NCBI RefSeq assembly: GCF_047663525.1 | Contig: NC_092613.1 | Span: 4,117,501 to 4,181,500 of the forward strand | Origin: Anas platyrhynchos | Lineage: Eukaryota > Chordata > Aves > Anseriformes > Anatidae | Direction of reading: 5' to 3' | DNA: 64,000 bases | Part shown: piece after piece, positions 51,601 to 60,500 of the stretch | Position numbering within the stretch: position 1 is the first letter of the stretch | Layout of the letters: each line of letters starts with the position of its first letter | Notes under the pieces: generated by a model | Database searches by the model: none | What the model saw: the letters and a program-made list of their open reading frames with translations, nothing else | What the model was told of the DNA's origin: nothing | Made by a program: the position numbers and the translations under genes

Positions 51601-54600
51601 GCCTGGACAAGCTCCGACATGTCCCCAGCCACCCAGCACAGCAGCAGCCAGTGCCTGGAACAGCAGCACCCCACCAAAAACCCTCCTGGGAGCCCCCCCA
51701 AAACACCCAGAGGGGAGGGAGCCACAGCACAGGGACCCATTTGTTGGAGGTGGGTTTGATCCCAGACACCGTGGCAGCAGAACACCCTGCGACTCGGCTG
51801 CGGTTCTGCTCCTGAGGAAGAAATATTTCAGGGCCTTGACGTCTTTTGGAGCTTGCTCCTGGTTTTAGGCTAAAAGCTCAACCTCTGGACCCTTTAATAA
51901 CCCCAAAAAACCACCGAGGACGAGGTGCCCTGAATCAGCAGCAGCACCTCACGAAGGACCCGGGCAGCAGGAAGCTGAGCTGGAGCAGGTCAGAACCCCC
52001 CGTGCAATTCACAGGAGGCCCAACTCGAGGAAAGCCTTTAAATAACAGGGAAAAAGACATCTCCAAGCATTTAACCTGTCTTACCTGAAGATCAAAGACC
52101 GGCCTCGGAAGCTCAGGATGTGTATGTTCCACCTGAAGCACCTCTGCAGTGTCGCTAATAAAAGCAGCTGGCAGCTTCCTGAGCGCTGCCCCGGCCTGCA
52201 AAATGCTTGGAAAGCACAGCGAGCTGCTCCGGGTCAGCTGCAGATGTGAACAGACCTGAAGCCGACCCACAGCTCACATTTCCTCACAACCAACAGATTC
52301 TTTTGCAAGTTACCCGAAAAAAAAAAGCTGTTTTCAAACAATTCATCTCTTCCCCAGAAGTGGGAATTCATTCTGATACATCACACACGATTCCTAATGA
52401 CAGCCCTGGAAACATTCGTTCAAAGCACACCCCGGCTGGGCTCGCTCGCTGCGCTATCTCAAAGGCCTAGAACAAGGAAGTAGCTCCAGGTCTGGTGACT
52501 GCATCATTATCATCAAAGAACCGCCTGCTGCACTCGTGAAAAAAGTTCTTAATTAACCCGTAGGAGCGTATCTGAGAAGCACTGGGGCTGCACCTCTCGG
52601 CCCTGCTGCGAGCTCCCTCGCCATTTCCTGCGGCCAGACATCGAGCCTGGCGTGGAGAGGGAGGAATCACCTCCCAGGAGAGGAGCCGAACCTTTAGCAG
52701 CAGGAGAAGCGACTCGGAGGTCTCACCCAGAGGGATTTTTGGCAGGGCAAGGCTGCTGATGGAAGATCCAGGCCCTAATTCCTGGGCGAGGAATCAGCCC
52801 TCGCGCGGCGGCACTGCCTGCCACCACCTCGGGTCGCAGCCTGGAGGTGCGCAGCACGACGGAGGAGAGGTGCTGCCAGGAGAGGAAAACGTGGCCAAAG
52901 CTTTTGATAACACCAGGGAGCAGGGGCAGAGCGCTCAGGCTGGTATCCCAAAGAGGTGGGAGCTGGAGAACGGGGCAGGAAGACAGGAGCAGCACCCGAG
53001 CATCCTGGCAAGAACACCCGAAGCGGGCTGGCAGCACCCCCGGCCGTGCCCGGGCTGCTGAAAGGCAAAACCCCGCCGGGCTCCCAGCCCATTTCGGGAG
53101 CAATCACACCGCAGCCTGCGCTAATTTTCGCAGAGCGCTGCATGCGTTACCCCACGTTGTCACATTTCCTTTTACACACCCTCCCACCCATCCAACCAGG
53201 CTTATAAACACCGAAAAAAAAACCTAAAAATTTATTGTGTTCCTAGAGCTCAGGCGCTGAAGTTGTGAAATGAGAGTTCCTTTGATCGTTTCGGATTTTT
53301 GACTGTAACTAAAAGATAAAAAATAGTTCTAAGATTGTATTTAAGAAACTGATACTGCGAAAGAAGCTAAATATTCCTGGAGAAGAGAACTTCAACACAC
53401 ACAAGGAACATCACAGTTACACACAGCTACTTTTCTAGGAACCCCAAGGTCCTTCCCGGGACTCTGCTGAGGTTTCTGCTCTCCCACGGAACATCACAGG
53501 GAAAAACCACACACCAAAACCCTCCAGTATCACCTTGCAAAGCAGTACCTACAGCACAGATACTCTTATTCCTACTATCACAACACGAAGGAGGCAGGGA
53601 AGCATTTTCTGCTGTGAAACACTTCCCCAACACAAACCCCTGCACACTGAAGAGACTCTTTTTTTTTTTTTTGCATTTCTCAGCTCACAACGCACGCGGC
53701 ATTATTTGCTATTCCCTCGCTCCCTCTGCAGCTGCACGTCTGCCATCAGGGCTCACTCCAGGTCCGCAGGAAGAGGGAAGGAAGGAGGTTCCCAACTTGT
53801 CTCATGACTATTGATTAGCTCCACAATTCCCTGGAAGCGTTTTCCCTCCCCCAACTGTTGATATCAAGGCCTTCAACTCGGATTCCAAGCTTCGAACCCG
53901 AGGCTCCTGGACTCGATGGAAGATCGTTAAAAAAAACCTAAGGGCAGTTCAGGTAACTTTTGTTGTGTCTGGAGCACGGCACTCGTCCCTCCTGCACCCA
54001 CACTGTGAACACACCGTGAGGGTCGGTGCCCTGCACACCACAGCCAGGACCTTTTAATGTCGCAGGTGGCAACAAGGAGCAGCAATCCCACCCCATCCCT
54101 TCCCCCTGCACCCCCCTAACCCCCCTGCTTTCTATTTCCCACCATTAAATCGCATCTTTCCCACATTTTTTCCTTGACTTGCAGCTTCCCTGACTACCTC
54201 AGCCTCTCCTTTTCACCCGGGACAGCGCCGAGGAGCTTTTACAACCTCAAAACACCCCCAAAAAGCACAGTTTTTGGGGGCTGCCCAGCTGACGAGCAGA
54301 CGCTGTACCTTCACCCTACACCCAGGCAACTTCCCCGCGGAGGCTGAGCCTTTCTGCCCCTCTCTCCCCCCTCCTGCAGCCCCCACGGCTGGGCCCTGCC
54401 CGCGCCGAGGCCGCTCGCCCTCCGTCCCCATGGAGGAGCGGTGCCAGGAGCTGGTCACTGGTTAACAGCCCGCAGCCCTTTGACCCAGGGGCTGCCAACG
54501 CCACCAGCACCGGGGGGGGGAGGCCGAAAACCGAGCCCCAAGCTTGGAGAAATCCCCCCGGGGGGCTCCCTGCCTGCCTGCCCCCACCCCAGGGCCTCCA

Positions 54601-55441
54601 CCAGGCACCGGCCTCCCTCCGTGGGGCAAGAGACCCCCTCGGAGGGGGCTTGGGGCGGCCTCCCCCGGCCCCCCTGTGGCCTCCCCGGGCCTCCTCCAGG
54701 CCTCTACGGCCCCCCCAGAATCCCCCCCCTCCCCCGCGGCCCAACGGCCCCTCGGGCAGCTCGGGGCGGCCTCCCCCGCTCCCTTTGCGGCCTCCCCTTG
54801 CCCAGCGGCCGCCCCCAGCCCCCCTCCAACCTCCCCCTGCCGCGCTGTGGCCTCCCCCAGCCTCACAGCCTCCCCTCAGCCTCCCCCAGCCCCCCAAGGC
54901 CTCCTCGGGTCCCCCTCCAGGCCCTGTGGCCTCCCCCGACCCCGCAGCCTCTCCTCAGCCTCCCCCTGAGCCCGGCGGCCTCCCCACGGCCTCCCCCGAC
55001 CCCACAGCCTCCCCTCGAGCCCGGAGGCCTCCCCACGGCCTCCACGGGCCTCTCACGACCCCACAGCCTCCCCCCCAACCCCACAGCCTCCCCACGGCCT
55101 CCCCCAACCCCTCAGCCTCTCCACAACCTCCCCCGAGCCTGGAGGCCCCCCCACGGCCTCCACAGGCCTCCCCCGACCCCACAGCCACCCCTCAGCCTCC
55201 CCCCAACCCCACAGCCTCCCAACGGCCTCCCCCGACCCCACAGCCTCCCCCCAACCCCTCAGCCTCCCCCCCCCAGGCCTCACCAGTTGGTCATGTCGAG
55301 GAAGAAGGCGCAGCCGGCGGGGCTGAGCTGGAAGCCGAGCAGGCGCTGGAACTCGCCGATCAGCACGTCCTTGTCGGTGGTGCCCAGGCAGCTGAACTTC
55401 TGCATCAGCTCCGCGTCCAGGTCCACGTCCATGCCCTCCAT
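26419..55441 (-). CDS. ILRUN: ILRUN (C6orf106), UBA-like and FW-domain immune regulator (5 coding exons)
   Basis: Joined minus-strand coding exons are 55441-55284, 42069-41915, 38324-38127, 35794-35466 and 26454-26419. They give 876 nt: 291 residues plus TAA, a little shorter than human (about 298). All introns are GT-AG and phases agree. The ATG at 55441-55439 sits in GCCATGGAG, a good Kozak context, and opens MEGMDVDLDAELMQKFSCLG. Seen: a UBA-like N-terminal region (about 25-66); an NBR1-like FW immunoglobulin-type domain (about 74-180) with KTWRIQN, AWPPGVCLKYVGGDQFG and WRMCTATGLYYGD; and a long polar tail with FNPFASPQKNRQ, LSQNSVNLSP and a terminal GPYPFGQS. Family knowledge: ILRUN dampens antiviral and proinflammatory cytokine transcription, acting through IRF3 and p300/CBP, and is linked to lipid traits. 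Identification is very secure; only the short last exon rests on few residues. Confidence 0.95.
27966..28070 (+). repeat. AT-rich direct duplication, copy A
   Basis: Shares with copy B (28634-28724) a run of matching blocks: TCTCAGG, CTGGATCT, CAGG, then ATTTAAAGCTA, ACAATTATG, TAATAA and TTAATTAAA in the same order and nearly the same spacing. Copy A carries about 11 extra bases in its centre. It is not a recognised repeat family. Confidence 0.65.
28634..28724 (+). repeat. AT-rich direct duplication, copy B
   Basis: Second copy of the element at 27966-28070, about 660 bases away in the same orientation. The blocks TTTAAAGCTA, ACAATTATG and TTAATTAAA are retained. Confidence 0.65.
33650..33683. 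repeat. 34-base poly-A tract
   Basis: Uninterrupted A34, followed by an A-rich GCCAAAAAAGCC stretch. It could be the tail of a retroposed sequence, but no source gene or flanking target-site duplication was recognised. Confidence 0.8.
35466..35794 (-). CDS. ILRUN: ILRUN coding exon 4
   Basis: Residues 171-280: DVIWVILSVEVGGLLGVTQQ through VVTYSK. The acceptor CCACAG ends at 35795 and the donor GTAGGT starts at 35465. It covers the end of the FW domain and most of the polar C-terminal tail. Confidence 0.94.
35795..38126 (-). other. ILRUN: ILRUN intron 3 (2.3 kb)
   Basis: No coding exon seen. It contains a poly-A run near 36229-36241 and a perfect 10-base hairpin at 37343-37367. Confidence 0.75.
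37343..37367. repeat. Perfect 10-base inverted repeat (hairpin / NFI-like)
   Basis: GGCACTTGGG (37343-37352) and CCCAAGTGCC (37358-37367) are exact reverse complements around a 5-base spacer. The inner TTGGG-N5-CCCAA is close to the NFI palindrome TTGGC-N5-GCCAA. Confidence 0.6.
38127..38324 (-). CDS. ILRUN: ILRUN coding exon 3 (FW domain core)
   Basis: A 198-nt exon for residues about 105-171: TEAWPPGVCLKYVGGDQFG to MCTATGLYYG. The acceptor AG is at 38326-38325 and the donor GTGAGC starts at 38126. Confidence 0.95.
39645..39767. promoter_or_regulatory. Candidate GATA-cluster element in ILRUN intron 2
   Basis: Three GATA-type sites, TTATCA (39645-39650), TGATAA (39695-39700) and TGATAA (39762-39767), lie in a non-repetitive AT-rich stretch. 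A 7-base hairpin TCATCTC-GCGG-GAGATGA (39748-39765) overlaps the last site. The regulatory role is inferred from motif density. Confidence 0.3.
41732..41754. repeat. 9-base inverted repeat with central palindrome
   Basis: TACTGGAGG and CCTCCAGTA are perfect arms around TACCT, and GGAGGTACCTCC inside is itself a 12-base palindrome. It lies about 160 bases into ILRUN intron 2 from exon 2. Confidence 0.6.
41834..41879. repeat. 23-base tandem duplication
   Basis: Two adjacent copies of a 23-base unit beginning TGTCACCTCATCCCCTAAT, differing at one base, 35 bases from the ILRUN exon 2 donor. Confidence 0.75.
41915..42069 (-). CDS. ILRUN: ILRUN coding exon 2
   Basis: A 155-nt exon for residues 53-105: NLQAAIGAYYDFESPNINVP to KTWRIQNT. 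The acceptor CTAG ends at 42070 and the donor GTAAG starts at 41914. It joins the UBA-like region to the start of the FW domain. Confidence 0.95.
42070..55283 (-). other. ILRUN: ILRUN intron 1 (13.2 kb)
   Basis: Long first intron without a recognised coding exon or sizeable mobile element. Simple A/T runs occur near 50841-50852 and 53659-53672. The end next to exon 1 (about 54640-55280) is a C-rich minisatellite on the plus strand, G-rich in the transcript. Confidence 0.75.
54640..55280. repeat. C-rich minisatellite-like tract at the start of ILRUN intron 1
   Basis: About 640 bases of imperfect short units built on CCTCCCC, CGGCCTCC and CCCCACAG, C-rich on the plus strand and therefore G-rich on the ILRUN sense strand. 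It starts within a few bases of the exon 1 donor. The Pro/Ser-rich frames through it are by-products of the repeat. Confidence 0.75.
55284..55441 (-). CDS. ILRUN: ILRUN coding exon 1
   Basis: The coding part encodes residues 1-53 (MEGMDVD to FFLDMTNW), ending at donor GTGAGG (GT at 55283-55282). Upstream is a GC-rich 5' UTR with short CAG and CGG runs. Confidence 0.95.
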
Positions 55442-55600
55442 GGCTCCTCCACCGACCACCGCCACCCCCCCGGGGCTGCTGCTGCTGCTGCCGCTGTCGC
55501 CCCCCCCGGGCTACCGGGGCCGCTCCCGGGGCCGCCGCCGCCGCCGCTCAGCGCCGCATGGGGGCGATGGGGGGGGGGGGCTGAGGGTGTGTGGAGAGGG
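55442..55600 (-). other. ILRUN: ILRUN 5' UTR (start approximate)
   Basis: GC-rich leader. Read on the minus strand it contains five CGG units (55546-55532) followed by five CAG units (55490-55476), then a G-run and the Kozak ATG. The transcription start is not resolved; the upper limit given is an estimate within the CpG-rich promoter. Confidence 0.45.
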
Positions 55601-55669
55601 GGGGGGGAGGTGAGGGCACGGCGGGGGGCGGGCGGGCGGCAGGGGAGGGGGCGCGGGCGTCAGGCCGCG

Positions 55670-55940
55670 CACTGCGCATGCGCCGCCCCGCCCCGCGCGC
55701 CTTGTGACGTCACGGCGCGGCGGCCGAGCCGGGGGAGGGGTTAAGGCGCGGGGAAAGCGGGCGTTTAGCGGCGCGCCGCGGGACGTTGGCCCCGCCCCCC
55801 CCGCACCGCGCTGGCGAATGGGAGGCGAGGGATTTGCATACGCCCCGCCCCCCCGCCGCGCGCCCGCTGCCATATATGGGAGGAGGCGCGGGGAGGAGAG
55901 CGCGAGTGTTTGTGGATGCAGGGGCGGTCACGTGGCTGGA
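55670..55940. promoter_or_regulatory. ILRUN: ILRUN CpG-rich promoter with NRF1, CRE, octamer, SRF and E-box motifs
   Basis: Dense CpG sequence upstream of ILRUN. Consensus-quality motifs are an NRF1 site TGCGCATGCGCC (55673-55684), a CRE TGACGTCA (55705-55712), an octamer ATTTGCAT (about 55832-55839), a CArG box CCATATATGG (55870-55879) and a CACGTG E-box (55929-55934). These are visible motif matches; occupancy is inference. The CArG box could also act as a TATA-like element for plus-strand transcription. Confidence 0.6.
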
Positions 55941-56215
55941 GGCGCTGGGGCGTGGCCAGGCGCAAGGGCTGCCGGGATGGCGACGGGTGGGGGGGGGGGG
56001 GGGGTGCAGGGGCCTCGCGGCCTGGAATTTTCCTCAAATCGTCGTTTTTCGCCTCAATTCAGCTCCTTGCTGCGGGTCGGGCGGTGCTGGGCCTCAGCAG
56101 TGCGAATCCTGGCTGTTGAGGATGGGAGAAGCCTCCCTGGCAGTGCTGGGGGGTGCAAACTAAGGAAATAAAGGCTGTGTTGTACAAATTTAGCATATTA
56201 TTATAAATAAACAAG
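55900..56215 (+). ncRNA. Possible short plus-strand transcript opposite ILRUN (speculative)
   Basis: About 30 bases beyond the CATATATGG element (55871) begins a plus-strand stretch that ends in AATAAA (56167-56172) followed by GGCTGTGTTGT, a good GU-rich element. A second AATAAA lies at 56206-56211. This arrangement would suit a short polyadenylated upstream antisense RNA. No conserved ORF is evident. It is inferred from signals only. Confidence 0.2.
55985..56004. repeat. G-run in the ILRUN-SNRPC interval
   Basis: An almost uninterrupted run of G (one T interruption), potentially forming a quadruplex and prone to length errors in sequencing. Confidence 0.6.
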
Positions 56216-56219
56216 GTTT

Positions 56220-57090
56220 TCCCTCAAACAAACAAACACACCGCCTCACCTCAGGTGTCCCTGTCCCAAACCACACCCCGGCTCGGCTGGGGGTTACAGG
56301 AGCTCCACGTGAAGTTTCCACTGAGGCACTGGGGGGGTGCAGGGCTGCCCCAGGTGAGGGGCACGGCACCCTCATGGTGCCCAAATTGTGGTTTTGGTGG
56401 AAGGATTTGTGGTGCCGTGGAAGAAGAGGGGTGTAAATGAGGCTGGAAGTCACAGTGGGGGCTGGGCAGCGAAACATACAGGAAGAGCTCAGGGCAAACA
56501 AACGCCCCCTGTACTGCTGCATGGTGCTGGTTGGGTGCCCACTTAGTAATGGAGGCTGTGGTGGTTCAGTTGGGCCTGGACGATGCCGGGCTCATGAGGT
56601 TGCTGCTGTTTGGGCCAGGGCAGGGCCTGTGGCGCCATTCTGCAGGTGCAGCAACCGGCCCAGCTTCACTGCAGCTCCTGTGCCAGGCCCAGCAGGGACA
56701 CAGCACCAACCACCCAGCTGCCTCCTGCCCCGTTCCCAGACAGCGCCTGGCTTCATCCCCAGCCCCACGGTGCCCCACAGGACTCACAACCCACACGGTT
56801 GTGTTTCGTGAGGAGAGCTTTGCCCAGTGGCGCTGAAACAAGCACAAACAAGGCTCCCGGTGCAGCCCCCAAGCAGCCTGCAGCCCCCAGGCTGCTTCTC
56901 GCAGCCATTAGCAGCCCGACCCTGCTCCCTGCCCAACACCGAGCTGCTTTTTGTGGGCTCCCCAGGCCAAGTGGTGCTCCAGGAGAGGTTGGGGCTGGTG
57001 CCTGGGGACACGGCTCAGTGGGGACAGTGGTGGGCGGGGTGGTTGGAGCAGGTGACCCTGGGGGGCTTCTCCACCCCTAATGACTGTGAT
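56220..57090. other. ILRUN-SNRPC intergenic sequence
   Basis: Moderately GC-rich sequence between the divergent genes with short frames on both strands, no recognised exon, and no repeat until the CR1 fragment that follows. Confidence 0.5.
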
Positions 57091-57091
57091 T

Positions 57092-57275
57092 GAGGGCCAT
57101 GGAGCGAGTCCTGAGGAGGGTGCTGAGGTGATTGGGGGCTGTTTTATGAGGCCAGGCGGGGAGGGCTGGGCCTGCTTAGCCTGGAAAAGAGAAGGCTGAG
57201 GGGAAACCTCATCAATGTGTACAAATATCCCAGGGCAGGGTGCAGGGGGATGCAGCCGCCCCCTTTTCTGTGCCC
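57092..57275 (+). mobile_element. CR1 LINE fragment upstream of SNRPC
   Basis: Plus-strand similarity to avian CR1: GGCCATGGAGCGAGTCCTGA, then GGGCCTGCTTAGCCTGGAAA, AGAGAAGGCTGAGGGGAAAC and CTCATCAATGTGTACAAATA in CR1 order. It is a truncated, old piece about 250 bases upstream of the SNRPC ATG, with no coding capacity left. Confidence 0.8.
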
Positions 57276-57399
57276 TGAACCTCCAGCCCCGGCACGGGCA
57301 GCCCCCAGGGCTCCTCCCGGAGCTCCCCAACTCCCCCACAGGGATCCCAAATCTCCCCCAGCCCCGGGCCGGGCACTAAAGCAGCGGGGAAGGCGAAGG

Positions 57400-57534
57400 C
57401 CGCCCTGCGGGCCTCTTTTGTCCCTCGGCGGCCACCGTTCGGCGCGGAGCCAGCCGGGGGTGAGCGGCGGAAGGGGCGGTGCGGGGGGGGGCGGCACTTC
57501 CGGGCGGCTCCGGTGGCGGGGAGCGGGGAGCGCC
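57400..57534 (+). promoter_or_regulatory. SNRPC: SNRPC promoter and 5' UTR region
   Basis: GC-rich TATA-less sequence ending at the SNRPC ATG. A consensus ETS site CACTTCCGGG lies at 57495-57504, about 30 bases before the ATG, typical of housekeeping promoters. The transcription start was not resolved, so the ETS site may lie at or just downstream of it. Confidence 0.5.
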
Positions 57535-57542
57535 ATGCCCAA
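57535..57542 (+). CDS. SNRPC: SNRPC exon 1, coding part (8 nt)
   Basis: ATGCCCAA, interrupted in the Lys3 codon by donor GTGAGC at 57543. It is too short for ORF detection and was placed by the MPK|FYCDYCD N-terminus and by phase. Confidence 0.9.
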
Positions 57543-60500
57543 GTGAGCACCGGGGGGGGGGCGCGGGGGTCCCGGGCCCGGCTGGGGGGAATTGGGGGTC
57601 TCCAGGGGGTCCCCAGGTTTTGTTGGGGGTAGCTCGGGGGTCCCTGGGTCCGGTTGTGGGGGGGTTCCGGGGTCCCCGGGCCTTGTTGTGGGGGGCTCGG
57701 GGGGTCCCGGGCCCGGTTGTGAGGGGGTTGTGGGGGGGTTCGGGGGTCCTGGGCTCGGTCTGGGGGGGTCTCGGAGGTCCCGTGTCAGCCCCGTGTCCCT
57801 GCTAGAGGGAATTCTGCTCTCTGGCAGTGTGGGGGGGCAAGGGGGAAGGGTTCTGGGGCAGCCCAGCGCCCCCAAAGACCCCCGGGGAGCCCCCGCGGCA
57901 CGGAGCAGCGTCCCTGGTCGCTAACGGGCCTTCTGCCTCCGCAGGTTTTACTGTGACTACTGCGACACGTACCTCACCCACGACTCGGTAAGCGCCCGCC
58001 TTCAGCTGTCACCTGCCTCTGGGATCGAGAGCGTGAAAATAGAACTTGGGTAGGCTACAAATGGGCTGTCTGATGCAGTGAGGTGTGCTGCCTGCTTGCC
58101 ACATCTGCAGGGATTCATTTAGATCTGCATTAATTCATGTTGAGTGGGGTGTAAAATAAATCCCACATCCCAAGCAACTCAAAAGTCCAAGTAAGAGTAA
58201 GTAGAGTAAGCCCAAGCTACTCAAAATACCAAGGTGTCCCACTAGTTTGTTGGTAAGTAATAAACCTGTTGCATTAATTTATCTGTGCGATCACGTGCAC
58301 TTGAAATAAACCCTGCAGAGACTAAACCCAGGTTGTTTGAAACACTGTGACGTCCTGCTTGAAAAGGAGACAGGAACAGGAGGGACTGGAGTCTCGCTAG
58401 CACTCACCAATCCTGGGTGTCACGGTGGGAGGCAGCTGGCTTGGTGTCAGCACAGACTCGCCCAAAAACTTGGCTCGATGCTTGTCATTTGTGCGTGAGG
58501 GCACGGCACAGCACCTGGCCTCTGAGTGTATGCAGAAACCAAGCAGTTCTGTGCTTCCAGAGAGAATATGTTTAAGTTTTACCAAAGTTCCCAGTAAACT
58601 GTGATTTTATGTGATGTTATATAAACTCTCAGTTTACGTCATTTTCCTCAGCCCTCCGTGAGAAAAACCCACTGCAGTGGCCGAAAGCACAAAGAGAATG
58701 TGAAGGACTACTACCAGAAATGGATGGAGGAGCAAGCCCAGAGCCTGATTGATAAAACAAGTAAGGCGAATCCTTTTGTGATCTTTGTTTGCTTTGCTGT
58801 TACTGCTCTCTGTCCTCCAAGTGCTTTTCTTCCTATTTTCCCTGCTGGTTCTTTATCAGCTCCCTGGTGGTTCTTTGCTCTGTGACTCGTGAATAAGAGT
58901 GTCACTTGGGATTTGAATCTTGACCTTGTCTGAGTGTGGGTCCCCATGTAAGAGGCTGTGAGGACTTGTTGCAGGCAGGCATTGCTGTGCTGTGGCTGAG
59001 GGTTGTAGCTCCCCTCACCTTTAGCACTGCCAGCAGTGTCGTGTGAGCTCGCGTAGCACGAGGCTGTGGGGTAGGGGCATGTGGCCGGGGGTTTAGAGCG
59101 AGAGCCCTCTTGGGGTGTTGGTTTTTAAACAAACTTCCTTAAATTCCAAGGACAATCTCTTCAAGTCCAACGTTTTTGCTAGCAAACCTTCATGAGAAGA
59201 GGCTTGTGGAACAAATTTGTTCTAGGTGTTCGACCAGATCTGATAGCGAGTTTTTAGCTCCTCTATTTAAAAAGAGAAATAAAACATCCCTCTAGGGCTT
59301 AAACTTACATTATTTTTGCTTTTGTTGGTAGTAGCACTTCTATGTAAAGAGCGTGAATAAGAAAACCAGAAGGTAGGAAAATGGACATTAAAATGTACGA
59401 AGTGTTGTGGGTTATTTACATATTCTCGTTGCTTGACCTCAGCTCTCAAGGGATGTTGATTTTTTTCCTCTCTTGCTATTGTAGGCTTGAATAAAGTGCA
59501 AAATGTTTCCTCTGTCATTTTATGGGGTTCTCTTCTTCTCACCTGTTCTCTAAATAATGGCTTTTTTTCCTCTCTGAATGGGACAAAAACAAGTGCCAGG
59601 TTAACCTTATGGCAACTTTCTTTCTTTAGCTGCTTCCAGCTTTCACGTCTTTTGCCTTCCTCTTGGTCAATTCAGGTCTTCTGAATTTCTTCTTTTCCCT
59701 TTCTTATTAGATCTTTTTCATGCTTTTTGTCACCTGCCTAAGTCATTGGCCTATTTCATGATAACATGGATTAATTTAATGATCCTAGGTGAAAGTTACA
59801 GCTGCAAATCATGTGATATATTTTCTCTACTATCCACCTTCCAGCTAGGTGTGTGAAATTCATCCTGGAGCTCTCTAGTCTCAGCTGGAGTAATTACTGT
59901 AATAACTGTCTTCAAGAATATCAGGTGCTTCCATCTTGACAAGCAGTGTAAACCAGGGATTTGTTCCAGAGTAAGAACAAATGAGTGTGCACCATGACGT
60001 TAAGTATGTTCTGAATGCTTGGCATGAGAAGGAACGTTGACACAGGAGCTTCCTCTGCTTAGTAACTATTTTTTCTTCTGGGATTCTTTCTCTTTTTTTT
60101 TCTTTTTTTTTCCCCCCCAATGTAGCGGCTGCATTCCAGCAAGGGAAAATTCCACCGACGCCGTTCTCAGCGCCACCCCCTGGAGGAGCCATGATACCGC
60201 CCCCTCCCAGCATCCGTAAGTCTCTGCTTCTGGCGGTGAGGGCAGACTCCTGAGAGATGGAGTTTCACAGAATGCTAGGGACTAGCAGGGACCTTGAAAA
60301 ATCATCTACTGCAATCCCCCTGCCGCAGCAGGAGCACCTAGGTCAGGTCACACAGGAACACGTCCAGCTGGGTTCTGAATGTCTCCAGAGAAGGAGACTC
60401 CACAGCCCCCCTGGGCAGCTTGTTCTGGTGTTCTGCCACCCTCACCATGAAAAAGTTTTGTCTCATTTAAGCAGAACCTCCTGTGTGCCAGCTTGCACCC

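Noticed and set aside
54441-55744. Long Pro/Ser/Ala-rich open frames (up to 390 codons) on the plus strand
   Set aside because: They run through the C-rich minisatellite and antisense to ILRUN exon 1; repeated CCTCCCC units create them in more than one frame.
55910-56119. 69-codon frame inside the possible divergent transcript
   Set aside because: It is Trp/Gly/Arg-rich because of GC-rich sequence and a G-run; no sign of selection can be seen.
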